From NCBI GenBank assembly GCA_024681775.1, contig JAILAF010000032.1:1-51450 (forward strand): 51,450 nucleotides of DNA. The letters run 5' to 3'. The notes under the pieces were generated by a model. The model saw only the letters and a program-made list of their open reading frames with translations. It did no database searches and was not told where the DNA came from. This DNA comes from Lachnospiraceae bacterium. GTDB taxonomy: Bacteria; Bacillota; Clostridia; Lachnospirales; Lachnospiraceae. Within the stretch, counting starts at the first letter, position 1; every line of letters starts with the position of its first letter. Made by a program: the position numbers and the translations under genes. This document shows, one piece after another, positions 1-7,936 of this stretch.

Positions 1-125
1 CTTTTGGCTTTTTGCTTCGCTGTAGTAGTTTTACCGCAACCCTTTGGACCGGTGATTAATACCGCTCCAAAGGCGTCAAGCTTTAACGCTAGTAATTCGT
101 CTGCAATTCTACTAAGATAATTCAT
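1..125 (-). CDS. AAA-type ATPase, 5' end only
   Basis: Only the first 41 codons are in the window; the gene runs off the left edge. The start ATG at 125 is preceded by an AGGAGA ribosome site near 135-140. The peptide has a short N-terminal helix and then a P-loop, GPKGCGKTT, at about residues 26-34. This resembles the start of the AAA ATPases that carry a C-terminal DUF4143 domain, but that domain would lie outside the window, so the family is an inference. The DNA is clearly more AT-rich than every other gene here, which suggests recent acquisition or a neighbouring mobile region. It has its own promoter (202-231) and is separated from the upstream operon by a terminator. Other P-loop ATPases remain possible. 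Confidence 0.7.
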   Translation of the reverse strand, partial: MNYLSRIADELLALKLDAFGAVLITGPKGCGKTTTAKQKAK

Positions 126-201
126 TGTATTGATTCTCCTTTATTTACCTATCACAAAATGTTAGTTATTTATAATTTAACTATATCTATCTACAAATAG
201 T

Positions 202-231
202 ATTATAAGCTGGAGGTAGACAGATTTGCAA
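202..231 (-). promoter_or_regulatory. Promoter of the AAA ATPase gene
   Basis: On the minus strand TTGCAA (226-231) is followed after 18 bases by a perfect TATAAT (202-207). This is a good sigma-A-type promoter about 80 bases upstream of the AAA gene start. The -35 box lies inside the first of three 23-bp direct repeats. Confidence 0.6.
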
Positions 232-286
232 TATTCTAATGGACACATTTGCTGTATTGTAATAGACAGATTTGAAAGAAATCAAA
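218..286. repeat. Three 23-bp direct repeats
   Basis: AGACAGATTTG (218), GGACACATTTG (241) and AGACAGATTTG (264) begin at exact 23-base intervals. The first two full units match at about 18 of 23 positions, while the third keeps only its first half. Multiple short repeats of this kind occur at the ends of IS21-family elements, and iterated operators also look like this. No transposase is in view, so the origin is open. Confidence 0.5.
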
Positions 287-314
287 AAGACCTGTGCAAA
301 AGCACAGGTCTTTT
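284..314 (-). terminator. Intrinsic terminator of the metK-radical SAM operon
   Basis: A perfect 9-bp stem, GACCTGTGC (289-297) with GCACAGGTC (302-310), has a 4-base loop and is followed on the minus strand by five T residues. It lies just downstream of the ABC ATPase gene and could work in both directions because T's flank both sides. Confidence 0.85.
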
Positions 315-330
315 CTTTTCGACACATGCG

Positions 331-1128
331 TCAGATATAGTACTCCAGATCAATGTCACTGGAGCCCAGGAAGCATTTCAGGATGTGCTTCCGGATCTTC
401 AGAAACTCCTCGCTTCCCCGGTCTCTGGGACGGGCGCTCTCCACCCTGATCACCTCCTGAATGGTTCCGGGGCGTTCCGACATGATCACGATCCTGTCAC
501 TGAGGAAAATCGCCTCGTCGATATCATGGGTGATGAGGAGCATGGTCTTGTTTTCCTTCCGCCAAATGTCCAGGATCTCATTTTGCATATTGATCCTGGT
601 AAAGGCATCCAGGGCGCCGAAGGGCTCATCCAGGAGCAGGATGTCCGGATTGCCGATGAGGGCTCTGGCAATGCCGGCGCGCTGCTGCATTCCGCCGGAA
701 AGCTGCGCGGGGAATGCATCCTCAAACCCATTCAGCTTCACCAGCTCCAGATACTTCCGGGTCATCTCCTTTTTCTCCTGCTTGCTGAGGGACTTATCGG
801 AGATGCCGAATTCCACGTTTTTCGCGATACTGCTCCAGGGGAAAAGCCTGGCCTCCTGAAAGACCATGCCCACCTCACGGCTGGGCTTTTTCACCTCATT
901 TTCACCGATGGAGATCTGGCCTTCCGTCACCGGATCCAGGCCCATGATGAGCCGGAGGAGGGTGCTTTTTCCGCAGCCGGAAAAACCCACAATGCTGACA
1001 AATTCCCCTTCCCCGATCTCCAGGTTCACATCCCGCAGCACCTCCAGGTTTTCGGCATCCACCCGGAAGCTCTTATACACATGCCGGATCTGTAATTCTT
1101 TGTTCCTCTTTGCATTTCCCGCTTCCAT
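331..1128 (-). CDS. ABC transporter ATPase, SsuB/TauB/NrtD type
   Basis: ATP-hydrolysing subunit of an importer of the nitrate/sulfonate/taurine family; it should sit on the cytoplasmic face of the permease at 1133-1915. From the chosen start (265 aa) it shows Walker A GFSGCGKST (48-56), signature LSGGMQQR (143-150), Walker B ILLLDE (163-168) and the switch His at 201. The start at 1128 is preferred to an upstream ATG at 1200 because it has GGAAG a few bases upstream and lies 4 bases after the permease stop; the longer form would overlap the permease by 68 bases. It is the last gene of the metK-led operon and is followed by a strong terminator. The substrate cannot be read from the ATPase; sulfonate is only one option in a family that also moves nitrate, pyrimidines and aromatics. 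Confidence 0.9.
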   Translation of the reverse strand: MEAGNAKRNKELQIRHVYKSFRVDAENLEVLRDVNLEIGEGEFVSIVGFSGCGKSTLLRLIMGLDPVTEGQISIGENEVKKPSREVGMVFQEARLFPWSSIAKNVEFGISDKSLSKQEKKEMTRKYLELVKLNGFEDAFPAQLSGGMQQRAGIARALIGNPDILLLDEPFGALDAFTRINMQNEILDIWRKENKTMLLITHDIDEAIFLSDRIVIMSERPGTIQEVIRVESARPRDRGSEEFLKIRKHILKCFLGSSDIDLEYYI

Positions 1129-1132
1129 AGGG

Positions 1133-1915
1133 CTACTTCCTTTCGTCCCTGAGATAATTCCACCGTAGCAGCTTCTTTTGCAGCCGCAGCAGTCCCGCAT
1201 CGATCAGCAGTCCCACGATGCCGATGGTAAACACGCCTGCCAGCACCACGTCCGGCTGGGACAGCTCCCGAGCGTAGGTGATCATGTAACCGATGCCGGA
1301 GGAGGCGGCGATCATCTCTGCCGCCACCACGCAGGTCCAGGCAGTGCCGAAGCCCAGCCGCACCCCGGTGATGATGGAGGGAGTGGCAGAAGGCATGACC
1401 ACCTTCCCCAGGACCTCCAGCCGGCTTTTTTCCAGTACGGTGGCGACTTCCAAGAGCTTTCCGTCCACGGACAGGATCCCCGTGATGGTATTGAGCAGCA
1501 CGGGCCAGAAGGTTCCGATAAAGATCACCGCCACCTTGGATTTCTCACCGATGCCCAGCCACAGGATCAGCATGGGAATCCAGGCAATCATGGGGATCGG
1601 TCTGAGGATCCCTACCAGCGAGGACAGGATCTTGTTCATGCTTCCGGACAGACCCATGGCCGTTCCGATGAAGATCCCGGATACGGCGCCCAGGGCAAAG
1701 CCCTTCAGCACTCTAAAAAAGCTGGTGGACAGATTCTTCCATAGCTTGCCGCTTTCGATCAGAGCGCCAAAGGTCTTCACCACCTTTACGGGGGAGGGCA
1801 GGATGTTGGTATTGACCACTCCCGCTTCGGTGACCGCCAGCCACAAAAGCAGCACAAAAACCGGCGCTATGATGATCTGAAAAAAGGATAGATACTTATT
1901 TTTCGCCTTGTTCAT
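1133..1915 (-). CDS. ABC transporter permease, SsuC/TauC type
   Basis: Integral membrane subunit (260 aa) of the same importer. The sequence shows an N-terminal hydrophobic helix, several further membrane spans and the BPD_transp_1 coupling-loop (EAA) region, around EVATVLEKSRLEVLGKV followed by a conserved Pro. Length fits SsuC/TauC. It starts 12 bases after the PPOX-like gene and ends 4 bases before the ATPase start, so the three genes are translationally close. The importer parts are therefore spread over the operon: the binding protein is separated from the permease by a radical SAM gene and a PPOX-like gene. Confidence 0.9.
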   Translation of the reverse strand: MNKAKNKYLSFFQIIIAPVFVLLLWLAVTEAGVVNTNILPSPVKVVKTFGALIESGKLWKNLSTSFFRVLKGFALGAVSGIFIGTAMGLSGSMNKILSSLVGILRPIPMIAWIPMLILWLGIGEKSKVAVIFIGTFWPVLLNTITGILSVDGKLLEVATVLEKSRLEVLGKVVMPSATPSIITGVRLGFGTAWTCVVAAEMIAASSGIGYMITYARELSQPDVVLAGVFTIGIVGLLIDAGLLRLQKKLLRWNYLRDERK

Positions 1916-1927
1916 CTCTGTCTTTCC

Positions 1928-2401
1928 TCACGCCTGCCCGGCGAGCTTGTCCAAATGGATATACAGCGGGTTGTCCCGGGCTTCCTCCGCAAAGCGGACA
2001 GGGTAGCTCTCCTCCCGAACATCCGTGAGCTCGATCTCGTAGACCGCTGCCAGGTCGCTGTCCGGGATCAGCTCCATTGCACGCTCGTAATGCTTCTGAT
2101 ACTCCTTGCCCGCCACCAGGCTTTTTACCGGGATCCCCTTGATCTGATAGCTCCGGCGATCCGGGGTGATGATGTTGATGGCGATCTTGCGACCGAACCA
2201 CAAGGCAAAGGTCACGTTCTTATTGGTCTGGGATCCCTCCAGCAGCTCATAGTACCGGATGTTTCCCTCCTCGTTTACGGTGATGGTGCCTTTGGGCACC
2301 ACATGGAGTTCTCCGGTCCTGGAGATGGATGCCAGCACCTTGATGCTGCCCGGATCATTGATGGCATCAATGATCTCCTGACTGATCTTCACATTTCCCA
2401 T
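1928..2401 (-). CDS. PPOX-fold flavin-binding protein, copy 1
   Basis: A 157-aa protein of the pyridoxamine 5'-phosphate oxidase-like split-barrel fold, which normally binds FMN, F420 or heme as a dimer. It contains a beta-rich core, a VVPKGT strand after LHV, the NKN motif and an FGRKIAINI strand. It is clearly paralogous to the protein at 4789-5259: both open with an ISxExxDxINDxxSxKVxA pattern and share NKN and WFGRKxAINI. It follows a radical SAM gene by 12 bases, exactly as the other copy does. The true reaction is unknown; nothing shows it to be a PNP oxidase. It may reduce or oxidise the radical SAM product, but that is inference from the pairing. Confidence 0.75.
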   Translation of the reverse strand: MGNVKISQEIIDAINDPGSIKVLASISRTGELHVVPKGTITVNEEGNIRYYELLEGSQTNKNVTFALWFGRKIAINIITPDRRSYQIKGIPVKSLVAGKEYQKHYERAMELIPDSDLAAVYEIELTDVREESYPVRFAEEARDNPLYIHLDKLAGQA

Positions 2402-2413
2402 AGTTTCTCACCC

Positions 2414-3688
2414 CTAATCGATCCTGGCCAGATCCGTGTTGGGATGGTTACCGCATCTGCGATAATCGTCCGTATAGATCTTCAGGCCGTTCTTCCGTCT
2501 GACCTCCGCCAGACCCAATGCCAGCTTCACATAGTATTCCAGAGAAGGTGTCTTCTGATTGACGAACATGGAGCCGGGCAGCGCGTTCCAGACACAGTCC
2601 GCAAAGCTGACGCCATGGCGGCCCATCTCCTCTGCTTCCGCCAGCACCGCTGCCAGAGCCTCATCCTCATCGGCAAAACCGTTGGGCTGCGCCGTTTCCA
2701 CGCCGCCCACGATGCCGCAGTCCACATTGCCTCTTCCGAAGATCTCCACCGCATCGTAGAGTCTGTGCTTCCACTCTTCGTAGCCCACCAGTCTGGATTT
2801 TCCGGGACAGATCCATTTGAAGAGTTCCGGGTTTAAGACCTCCAGGTCCGTGGTATAGGTGGTAATGGCAGTCTCGTCATACATCCGCTGCAGCTGCTTT
2901 TTGGAAAAAGCGCTGGCCACCAGCTTGACGGGGAATTTCTCCGTCTTGAAGGCCTTCTCCGCCGCATGGAGGGTCTTGATGTACAGGTCCACCTCGTCGT
3001 CAAAGATCTCCGCGCCGCTAAGGGTGGAGCCTGCGGTCATATGGAAGGAGCAATAGCGGCCCTTTTCCTTCAGGGCTTCCCGGGTGGTCTCCTCCACATC
3101 CTGAAACCACTTCTCATCCCGGATCTCACCCTCATCATCCTTGGATCTGTGGGCGGAAAAGAGGGCGCAATACTTGCACCCTTCCCCGGGGGTATCCCAG
3201 AAATGGCATTTGGTCTGGGGCGCGATGGTGATCCGCTGGGGCCTGGCGGAAGCCACCAGACACATGGGGGTCCCGTTGGAGGTCTTTTTGTCATAGAAAT
3301 CCGGGCGGTCCCAGAAGGTGACCTCCTCGTAGACCTTGCCGATCTCCTCATCTGTCAGCACCAGCCTGCCGTCCACCACGTCCAGGGTGTAGGGATCACG
3401 ATACGCCTTGGAGTAGTCCGGGGTATCTCCCTGGCAGATCACGGAGCCGTCCCGCAGAAAGAGACCGATGGGGGCTGCGTTTTTGCCATGACCGATCATG
3501 TAATTGTAGGGCTCCACATGGTGCTTATCCGGATCTACCCGGTCCAAAGCCGCCTGCGTGTAATGGATTCCCCGCCTGCTCACGTCGATCTTCAGCGCTA
3601 CGATGGGCGGGATCTCCGGATATTTTTCGATCACCTGATCGTAGGGCAGCTCTTTGGAACGCCACCCGTTCTCACTGTTTCGGCTCAT
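2414..3688 (-). CDS. Radical SAM enzyme, CX9CX2C type, copy 1
   Basis: A 424-aa putative radical SAM enzyme. The only plausible [4Fe-4S] motif is C161-X9-C171-X2-C174 in CHFWDTPGEGCKYC, not the usual CX3CX2C. After it come an aromatic-rich segment, MTAGSTLSG (a possible SAM-binding GGE-like strand), TYTTDLEVLN, ICPGK and GIVGGVE, which resemble the barrel strands of biotin synthase-like enzymes. The C-terminus has a conserved DDYRRCGNH with another Cys. It is about 40-50% identical by eye to the enzyme at 5268-6536 over the core. CX9CX2C spacing is known from Elp3, and MSMEG_0568-type radical SAM proteins are a possible distant match; I cannot confirm either. It is followed at 12 bases by a PPOX-like gene and preceded by the binding protein. 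Confidence 0.8.
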   Translation of the reverse strand: MSRNSENGWRSKELPYDQVIEKYPEIPPIVALKIDVSRRGIHYTQAALDRVDPDKHHVEPYNYMIGHGKNAAPIGLFLRDGSVICQGDTPDYSKAYRDPYTLDVVDGRLVLTDEEIGKVYEEVTFWDRPDFYDKKTSNGTPMCLVASARPQRITIAPQTKCHFWDTPGEGCKYCALFSAHRSKDDEGEIRDEKWFQDVEETTREALKEKGRYCSFHMTAGSTLSGAEIFDDEVDLYIKTLHAAEKAFKTEKFPVKLVASAFSKKQLQRMYDETAITTYTTDLEVLNPELFKWICPGKSRLVGYEEWKHRLYDAVEIFGRGNVDCGIVGGVETAQPNGFADEDEALAAVLAEAEEMGRHGVSFADCVWNALPGSMFVNQKTPSLEYYVKLALGLAEVRRKNGLKIYTDDYRRCGNHPNTDLARID

Positions 3689-3700
3689 CTTACGCCCTCC

Positions 3701-4792
3701 TTACTTTGCCACCGCATCGATGAAGGTTCTGTCGATATGGGCATCGATCTCCTCGGACGTGAGCTCCGTGCTGATCATCTCAAAATCGTGCATGAAGTCG
3801 TAGGTCGCATGGAGGTTCTGCACGCTGTCCTCGGAGAGATCGAACTCGATTCCGGCCTGATCCAGGGTACCCTTCACGAAATCGGGCTCAAACTCGGAGT
3901 ACTGAACGATGAGCTCGTATGCCTTTTCTCTGTCGGCGTCGATGAGCTCCTGTCCCTTTTGCAGCGCATTCAGGAACTTCTGAGTCACTTCCGGGTACCT
4001 GGTCACAAAGTCATTGGAAGCCACGATATAGCTGTAGGCGGGATGTCCCGTCAGATCGGTCACCTCCACAAACTCGCCGCTTGCCACATTTTTGTTGACA
4101 TACTCAGCGTTCATGGAAAGGTAGGCATCGATATCACCGGTGGCAAATGCCGCATCCGCGTCACTGATGGTGGCGATGTTGACGATCTCCGCATCATCCG
4201 CAGAGATCCCGTAATCTCCCAGGATGCCGATGAGGGACTTGTGCACATAGGTGCCGATGTAGACGCCGATGCGCTTGCCCCGCAGATCCTCCGGCTTTAC
4301 GATGCCGGAATCCGCCTTGGCCACGATGCCGATGTTCTTCTCCTGCTTGGCCACCAGTGCCAGGACTCTGGTGCCCACACCGTTTGCGGCGCCTGCGATG
4401 ATGGGCTGGTCGCCGATGCCGTTGACGATATCCACCTCACCTGCGATGAAAGCCTCGTTTACCGCAGGCCCGTTGGCGAAGGTCGCCACATCCAGGGTGA
4501 CATTGTCTCCCGCAAAAACTTCATCGAAAATGCCGCTCTGATAAGCCACGATGAACTGGGCATTCCAGATGGCATTGTGGAAATCCGCCACACGGATGGT
4601 CACTGCCTCAGCGGGTGCTTCTGCCTTGTCCGCCTCGGGTGCGGCCGCAGCCCCGGAGGTATCTGCGCTTTCCGCCTCTTTCCCGGCGGAAGCCGCAGAG
4701 GCGGTGGAAGCATCACTTCCGCAACCCGTAAGCAGTCCTGCGCCCAATGCCGCTACCAATATGCCTGCTGCCAGTCTGTTCCATTTTTTCAT
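3701..4792 (-). CDS. ABC substrate-binding lipoprotein, NMT1/SsuA type
   Basis: Extracytoplasmic binding protein (363 aa) for the SsuBC-like transporter. It has a typical lipoprotein signal, a hydrophobic stretch to LTGC with lipid-modified Cys24, then an Ala/Glu-rich linker to about residue 65. The mature domain has the NMT1/SsuA/TauA pattern: RVADFHNA at its start, a FANGPAVNEAF segment, GEVDIVNGIGDQP, the GKRIGVYIGT hinge and late helices rich in Asp/Glu. Its ATG overlaps the stop of the PPOX-like gene upstream in an ATGA arrangement, implying translational coupling. The family binds sulfonates, nitrate, thiamine pyrimidine, riboflavin and other small compounds, so the ligand is open. It sits between the two radical SAM-PPOX pairs. 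Confidence 0.88.
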   Translation of the reverse strand: MKKWNRLAAGILVAALGAGLLTGCGSDASTASAASAGKEAESADTSGAAAAPEADKAEAPAEAVTIRVADFHNAIWNAQFIVAYQSGIFDEVFAGDNVTLDVATFANGPAVNEAFIAGEVDIVNGIGDQPIIAGAANGVGTRVLALVAKQEKNIGIVAKADSGIVKPEDLRGKRIGVYIGTYVHKSLIGILGDYGISADDAEIVNIATISDADAAFATGDIDAYLSMNAEYVNKNVASGEFVEVTDLTGHPAYSYIVASNDFVTRYPEVTQKFLNALQKGQELIDADREKAYELIVQYSEFEPDFVKGTLDQAGIEFDLSEDSVQNLHATYDFMHDFEMISTELTSEEIDAHIDRTFIDAVAK

Positions 4793-5259
4793 GATCTCTC
4801 CTCCTTAACCAGCCGGTCCAAATGCTTTAAGATGGGGAAAGCCGCTTCCTCCTCCGCTCTCCGGACCGCAAATGTTTTTTCTTCAATGTGCTCCGGCTCC
4901 AGATACCAGATGGCATTCAGATCACCGTCGGGATTCCTGTCTTTTAACGAGGCATAGACCTCTTCAAAGACGCGGCCCGCGGTAACGCTCCTGCGGGGCT
5001 TTGCCGTGATCAGAAAGCTCCTTTTATCCTTCGCCAGAATGTTGATCGCTACCTTTCTCCCAAACCAAATGGAAGAAACCAGATTTTTGTTGACCTGAGA
5101 GCTCTGCAGCAGGTCGTAAAACACCAGATCCTGCCCTTCCGTGTGCAGCGTTCCCTTGAACACCACATGAGGATTTCCCTGGGCATCCGTCGTTGCGATG
5201 ACCTTCAGGCTCTCTTTGTCATTGATGATATCCGCTAATTCTCTGCTTATCTCTGCCAT
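4789..5259 (-). CDS. PPOX-fold flavin-binding protein, copy 2
   Basis: A 156-aa split-barrel protein paralogous to the one at 1928-2401. It shares the opening ISRELADIIND pattern, the NKN motif, WFGRKVAINI, and a similar C-terminal helix ending HLDRLVKE. The start at 5259 (GTGAGG just upstream, 8 bases after the radical SAM stop) is preferred to a longer reading from 5307, which would add residues absent from the other copy and overlap the radical SAM gene. Its stop overlaps the ATG of the binding lipoprotein. The fold usually binds FMN; the actual cofactor and reaction are unknown. The two copies differ at many positions, which suggests distinct partners or substrates rather than a recent duplication. 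Confidence 0.75.
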   Translation of the reverse strand: MAEISRELADIINDKESLKVIATTDAQGNPHVVFKGTLHTEGQDLVFYDLLQSSQVNKNLVSSIWFGRKVAINILAKDKRSFLITAKPRRSVTAGRVFEEVYASLKDRNPDGDLNAIWYLEPEHIEEKTFAVRRAEEEAAFPILKHLDRLVKEERS

Positions 5260-5267
5260 ATCCTCAC

Positions 5268-6536
5268 CTACACTCTCATCAGATCCAGTCCCACATGTGC
5301 CCCGCATCTGCGGAAATCATCCGTGTAGGGGTTGGGACAGTATTTGTGCTGCAGTCTGTCAAACTCCCGGTAGGTCCGGACAAAATAGTCCAGGGATGCG
5401 GCTTTGCCGTTTTGCAGGATGGACTTGGGCGCGGGTCTCCAGATGTTGGCCGCCAGCGCGATGCCGTGGGAGATGATGCTCTCTGCCTCCTCCGTCACCG
5501 CCCGAAAGGCTTCGTCCTCATCGGTAAATCCTTTTCCCTCGGCCAGCTCGACTCCCAGCACCACGCCGGAGGAGACATTTCCTTTTCCGAAGATGTCCAC
5601 TGCGGCAAAGAGCCTCCGCTTCCACTCGTCGTATCCGATGTGTCTGGCCTTGCCGGGACAGATCCACTCGAATTTCTCTTTGTTCAGGACCTCGATGTCC
5701 GTGGTGTAAGTCAGCAACTTTGTCTCATTTTTCAGGCGCTCCAGCTGGCGCTCGTTAAAGGCGGAGGAGATCAGCTGGGTGGGGACTCTGTCTCCGTCAA
5801 AGATCTCTCCGATGATCTTCAGCAGCGCCAGGTATCCTTCCAGCTCATCGTCCAGGAGCTCCGACCCGGAAAGCTGGGATCCGCCGGTGAGCATGATGGC
5901 GGAAAAACGGCCCTTTTGCTTTACCGCTTCCGTGAGTGCCTCTTTCACATACCGGAAATCGTAGCGCTCCTCTTTCTTCCCCGCCGCCAGATAGGAGGGA
6001 CTTAAGGGGCAGTATTTGCAGCCCTCCCCGGGCTCATCCCAGAAGTGACAGTAATGGTTCATGGAGATGTCCAGCCGCTGGGGTCTGGCCTGGACATACT
6101 TGCGTAAGGGCTCTCCGTTGGAGGCTTTTTTATCATAGAAGTCCGGCTTCTCCCAGAAGCCCTCGATCTCCTCCAGTACCTCGTCCTCGTCCACCACCAC
6201 GATCCGGTCGTTCACCACATCGATGGTATAGGGATCTCTGGCGGGCTGTTTCTGGTCAAAATCAAAATTGGCGATCAGGTAGGAGCCGTCCTTCCAGATC
6301 AGGCCCTCCGGTACATAGTCTCTGTTTTCCCGGAAGCCCGTGGCCACATCGCTGTTGGTGGCATGAATGGCGGGATCGATCTTCCGGGTGGCAGCCTCCG
6401 TATAGTAAAGGCCGCGCCGCTGCAGGTCCGCCTTCAGGATCCAGGTGGCGGGCAGATCAGGGTATCTGGCCACCACTTCCTTGTAGGATGGCTCTTTTTC
6501 TCTCCACTGCGGATCTCTTGCCTTTGGTTTTTCCAT
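5268..6536 (-). CDS. Radical SAM enzyme, CX9CX2C type, copy 2
   Basis: A 422-aa putative radical SAM enzyme paralogous to the one at 2414-3688. The cluster motif is C163-X9-C173-X2-C176 in CHFWDEPGEGCKYC. Other shared blocks are RPYT/DPYTxDVV, ARPQR, LTGGSQLSG, TYTTDIEVLN, ICPGK, GIxLGVE-like and the C-terminal DDFRRCGAH. Conservation of every Cys in both copies supports function. It is the second gene of the operon, 17 bases after metK, whose product supplies the SAM co-substrate. The N-terminal 100 residues carry no motif I recognise; they may form a substrate domain. A B12 domain is not evident. Product and substrate are unknown. Confidence 0.8.
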   Translation of the reverse strand: MEKPKARDPQWREKEPSYKEVVARYPDLPATWILKADLQRRGLYYTEAATRKIDPAIHATNSDVATGFRENRDYVPEGLIWKDGSYLIANFDFDQKQPARDPYTIDVVNDRIVVVDEDEVLEEIEGFWEKPDFYDKKASNGEPLRKYVQARPQRLDISMNHYCHFWDEPGEGCKYCPLSPSYLAAGKKEERYDFRYVKEALTEAVKQKGRFSAIMLTGGSQLSGSELLDDELEGYLALLKIIGEIFDGDRVPTQLISSAFNERQLERLKNETKLLTYTTDIEVLNKEKFEWICPGKARHIGYDEWKRRLFAAVDIFGKGNVSSGVVLGVELAEGKGFTDEDEAFRAVTEEAESIISHGIALAANIWRPAPKSILQNGKAASLDYFVRTYREFDRLQHKYCPNPYTDDFRRCGAHVGLDLMRV

Positions 6537-6553
6537 GTTTCGTTCCTCCGCAT

Positions 6554-7735
6554 TTACAGGTACTTTTTAATCTCATCCACTTTGTTCAGTGCTTCCCAGG
6601 GCAGATCCAGGTCGGTCCTGCCGAAGTGTCCGTAGGCCGCGGTCTGCTTGTAGATGGGTCTGCGCAGATCCAGGGCGCTGATAATGGCTGCGGGACGCAG
6701 GTCAAAGACCTGATCGATGATCTCGGTGATCCGCTCATCGGATACAGTGCCGGTGCCGAAGGTATCCACGGAGATCGAAACGGGCTTTGCCACGCCGATG
6801 GCGTAGGCCAGCTCCACCTCCACTCTCTTTGCCGCCCCTGCTGCCACCAGGTTCTTGGCCACCCATCTGGCCGCATAGGCTGCGGAACGGTCCACCTTTG
6901 TGGGATCCTTGCCGGAGAAAGCACCGCCGCCGTGTCTGCCGGTTCCGCCGTAGGTGTCCACGATGATCTTTCTGCCGGTGAGTCCCGCATCCCCCTGGGG
7001 GCCGCCGATGACGAAACGCCCGGTGGGATTCACATAGATGATGGTGTCATCGTCCAGGAGCTCTGCCGGGATCACAGGGCGGATCACCTGCTCGATCACA
7101 TCCTTCCGGATCTGCTCCAGGGATGCCTCCTCCGCATGCTGGGTGGAGATCACGATGGTGTGGATCCGCTTGACGGTCTGCCCGTCCTCGGCAAATTCCA
7201 CCGTCACCTGGGATTTTCCGTCGGGTCTTAAGTAGGGCAGGGTGCCGTCCTTTCTGACCTTCGTCAGCTGTCTCGTGAGTCTGTGGGCGAAGGAAATGGC
7301 GGGAGGCAGGAATTCGGGGGTCTCGTCGGTGGCATATCCGAAGATGATGCCCTGGTCGCCTGCGCCGGTGCCGAAGTCCTCGGTTGCGCCTTCCTGCTTG
7401 GACTCAAAGGCCTTGTCCACACCCAGCGCGATGTCAGCGGACTGTTCGTCGATGGAGGTCAGGACGGCGATGGAATCCGCATTGTATCCGTCCACATTGT
7501 TGACATAGCCGATGTCCCGGATGGTCTGCCGCGCCACCTTGGCGATGTCCACATAAGCCTTGGTGGTGATCTCTCCCACCACCAGTGCCAGGCCGGTGGC
7601 TACCGTGGTCTCCGCTGCGACTCTCGCGTAGGGGTCCCGGGCCAGCAGTGCGTCCAGGATCGCATCCGAGATCTGATCCGCGATCTTGTCAGGATGTCCC
7701 TCAGTTACCGATTCCGATGTAAAAAGTTTTCCCAT
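6554..7735 (-). CDS. metK: S-adenosylmethionine synthetase
   Basis: Makes SAM from methionine and ATP in the cytoplasm, releasing phosphate and pyrophosphate. The 393-aa length and motifs are canonical: GHPDK at 13-17, FGTGAGDQG in the middle, and the phosphate-binding [16 protein letters not shown]. All three SAM-synthetase domains appear complete. An AGGAG ribosome site precedes the ATG. It heads an operon with two radical SAM enzymes, an unusual place for a housekeeping gene; whether the genome has another metK cannot be seen. I looked upstream for the conserved core of SAM-I (S-box) and SMK riboswitches and found none, so control by SAM is not evident. Confidence 0.97.
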   Translation of the reverse strand: MGKLFTSESVTEGHPDKIADQISDAILDALLARDPYARVAAETTVATGLALVVGEITTKAYVDIAKVARQTIRDIGYVNNVDGYNADSIAVLTSIDEQSADIALGVDKAFESKQEGATEDFGTGAGDQGIIFGYATDETPEFLPPAISFAHRLTRQLTKVRKDGTLPYLRPDGKSQVTVEFAEDGQTVKRIHTIVISTQHAEEASLEQIRKDVIEQVIRPVIPAELLDDDTIIYVNPTGRFVIGGPQGDAGLTGRKIIVDTYGGTGRHGGGAFSGKDPTKVDRSAAYAARWVAKNLVAAGAAKRVEVELAYAIGVAKPVSISVDTFGTGTVSDERITEIIDQVFDLRPAAIISALDLRRPIYKQTAAYGHFGRTDLDLPWEALNKVDEIKKYL

Positions 7736-7794
7736 AATGTGCTCCTCTCTTTCGTTAAAATGAAGGGATCATTTGATTCTCAATTAAAATTTTG

Positions 7795-7824
7795 ATTATC
7801 ATATCAGCTAACCCGAAGTCTGAA
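7795..7824 (-). promoter_or_regulatory. Possible promoter of the metK operon
   Basis: On the minus strand TTCAGA (7819-7824) and GATAAT (7795-7800) are 18 bases apart, about 60 bases before the metK start. The stretch 7780-7806 is strongly AT-rich with an imperfect dyad around AAAATTTT. The match is modest. Confidence 0.35.
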
Positions 7825-7936
7825 AAATCCCAAAAAACTATCGCCCGTGATAACCCTTTCCTTATCGCACGCCTTTCGAACACCCTGCAAACACCGGGCG
7901 TTCCTTTCCCAAATGCTTTCCGACAGTTTTTTTGCA

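Noticed and set aside
1928-2401. Vitamin B6 oxidase (pdxH)
   Set aside because: Only the split-barrel fold and FMN-type strands are evident; PdxH substrate residues and genome context are missing, and PPOX-like relatives have many functions.
1133-4792. Firm assignment of the importer to sulfonates (ssuABC)
   Set aside because: The family covers many ligands and no sulfonate monooxygenase is nearby, so gene symbols were withheld.
2966-4957. Long plus-strand open frame of 663 codons
   Set aside because: It is antisense to the radical SAM, binding protein and PPOX genes, which have clear families, ribosome sites and tight spacing. GC-rich codon bias keeps the opposite strand open.
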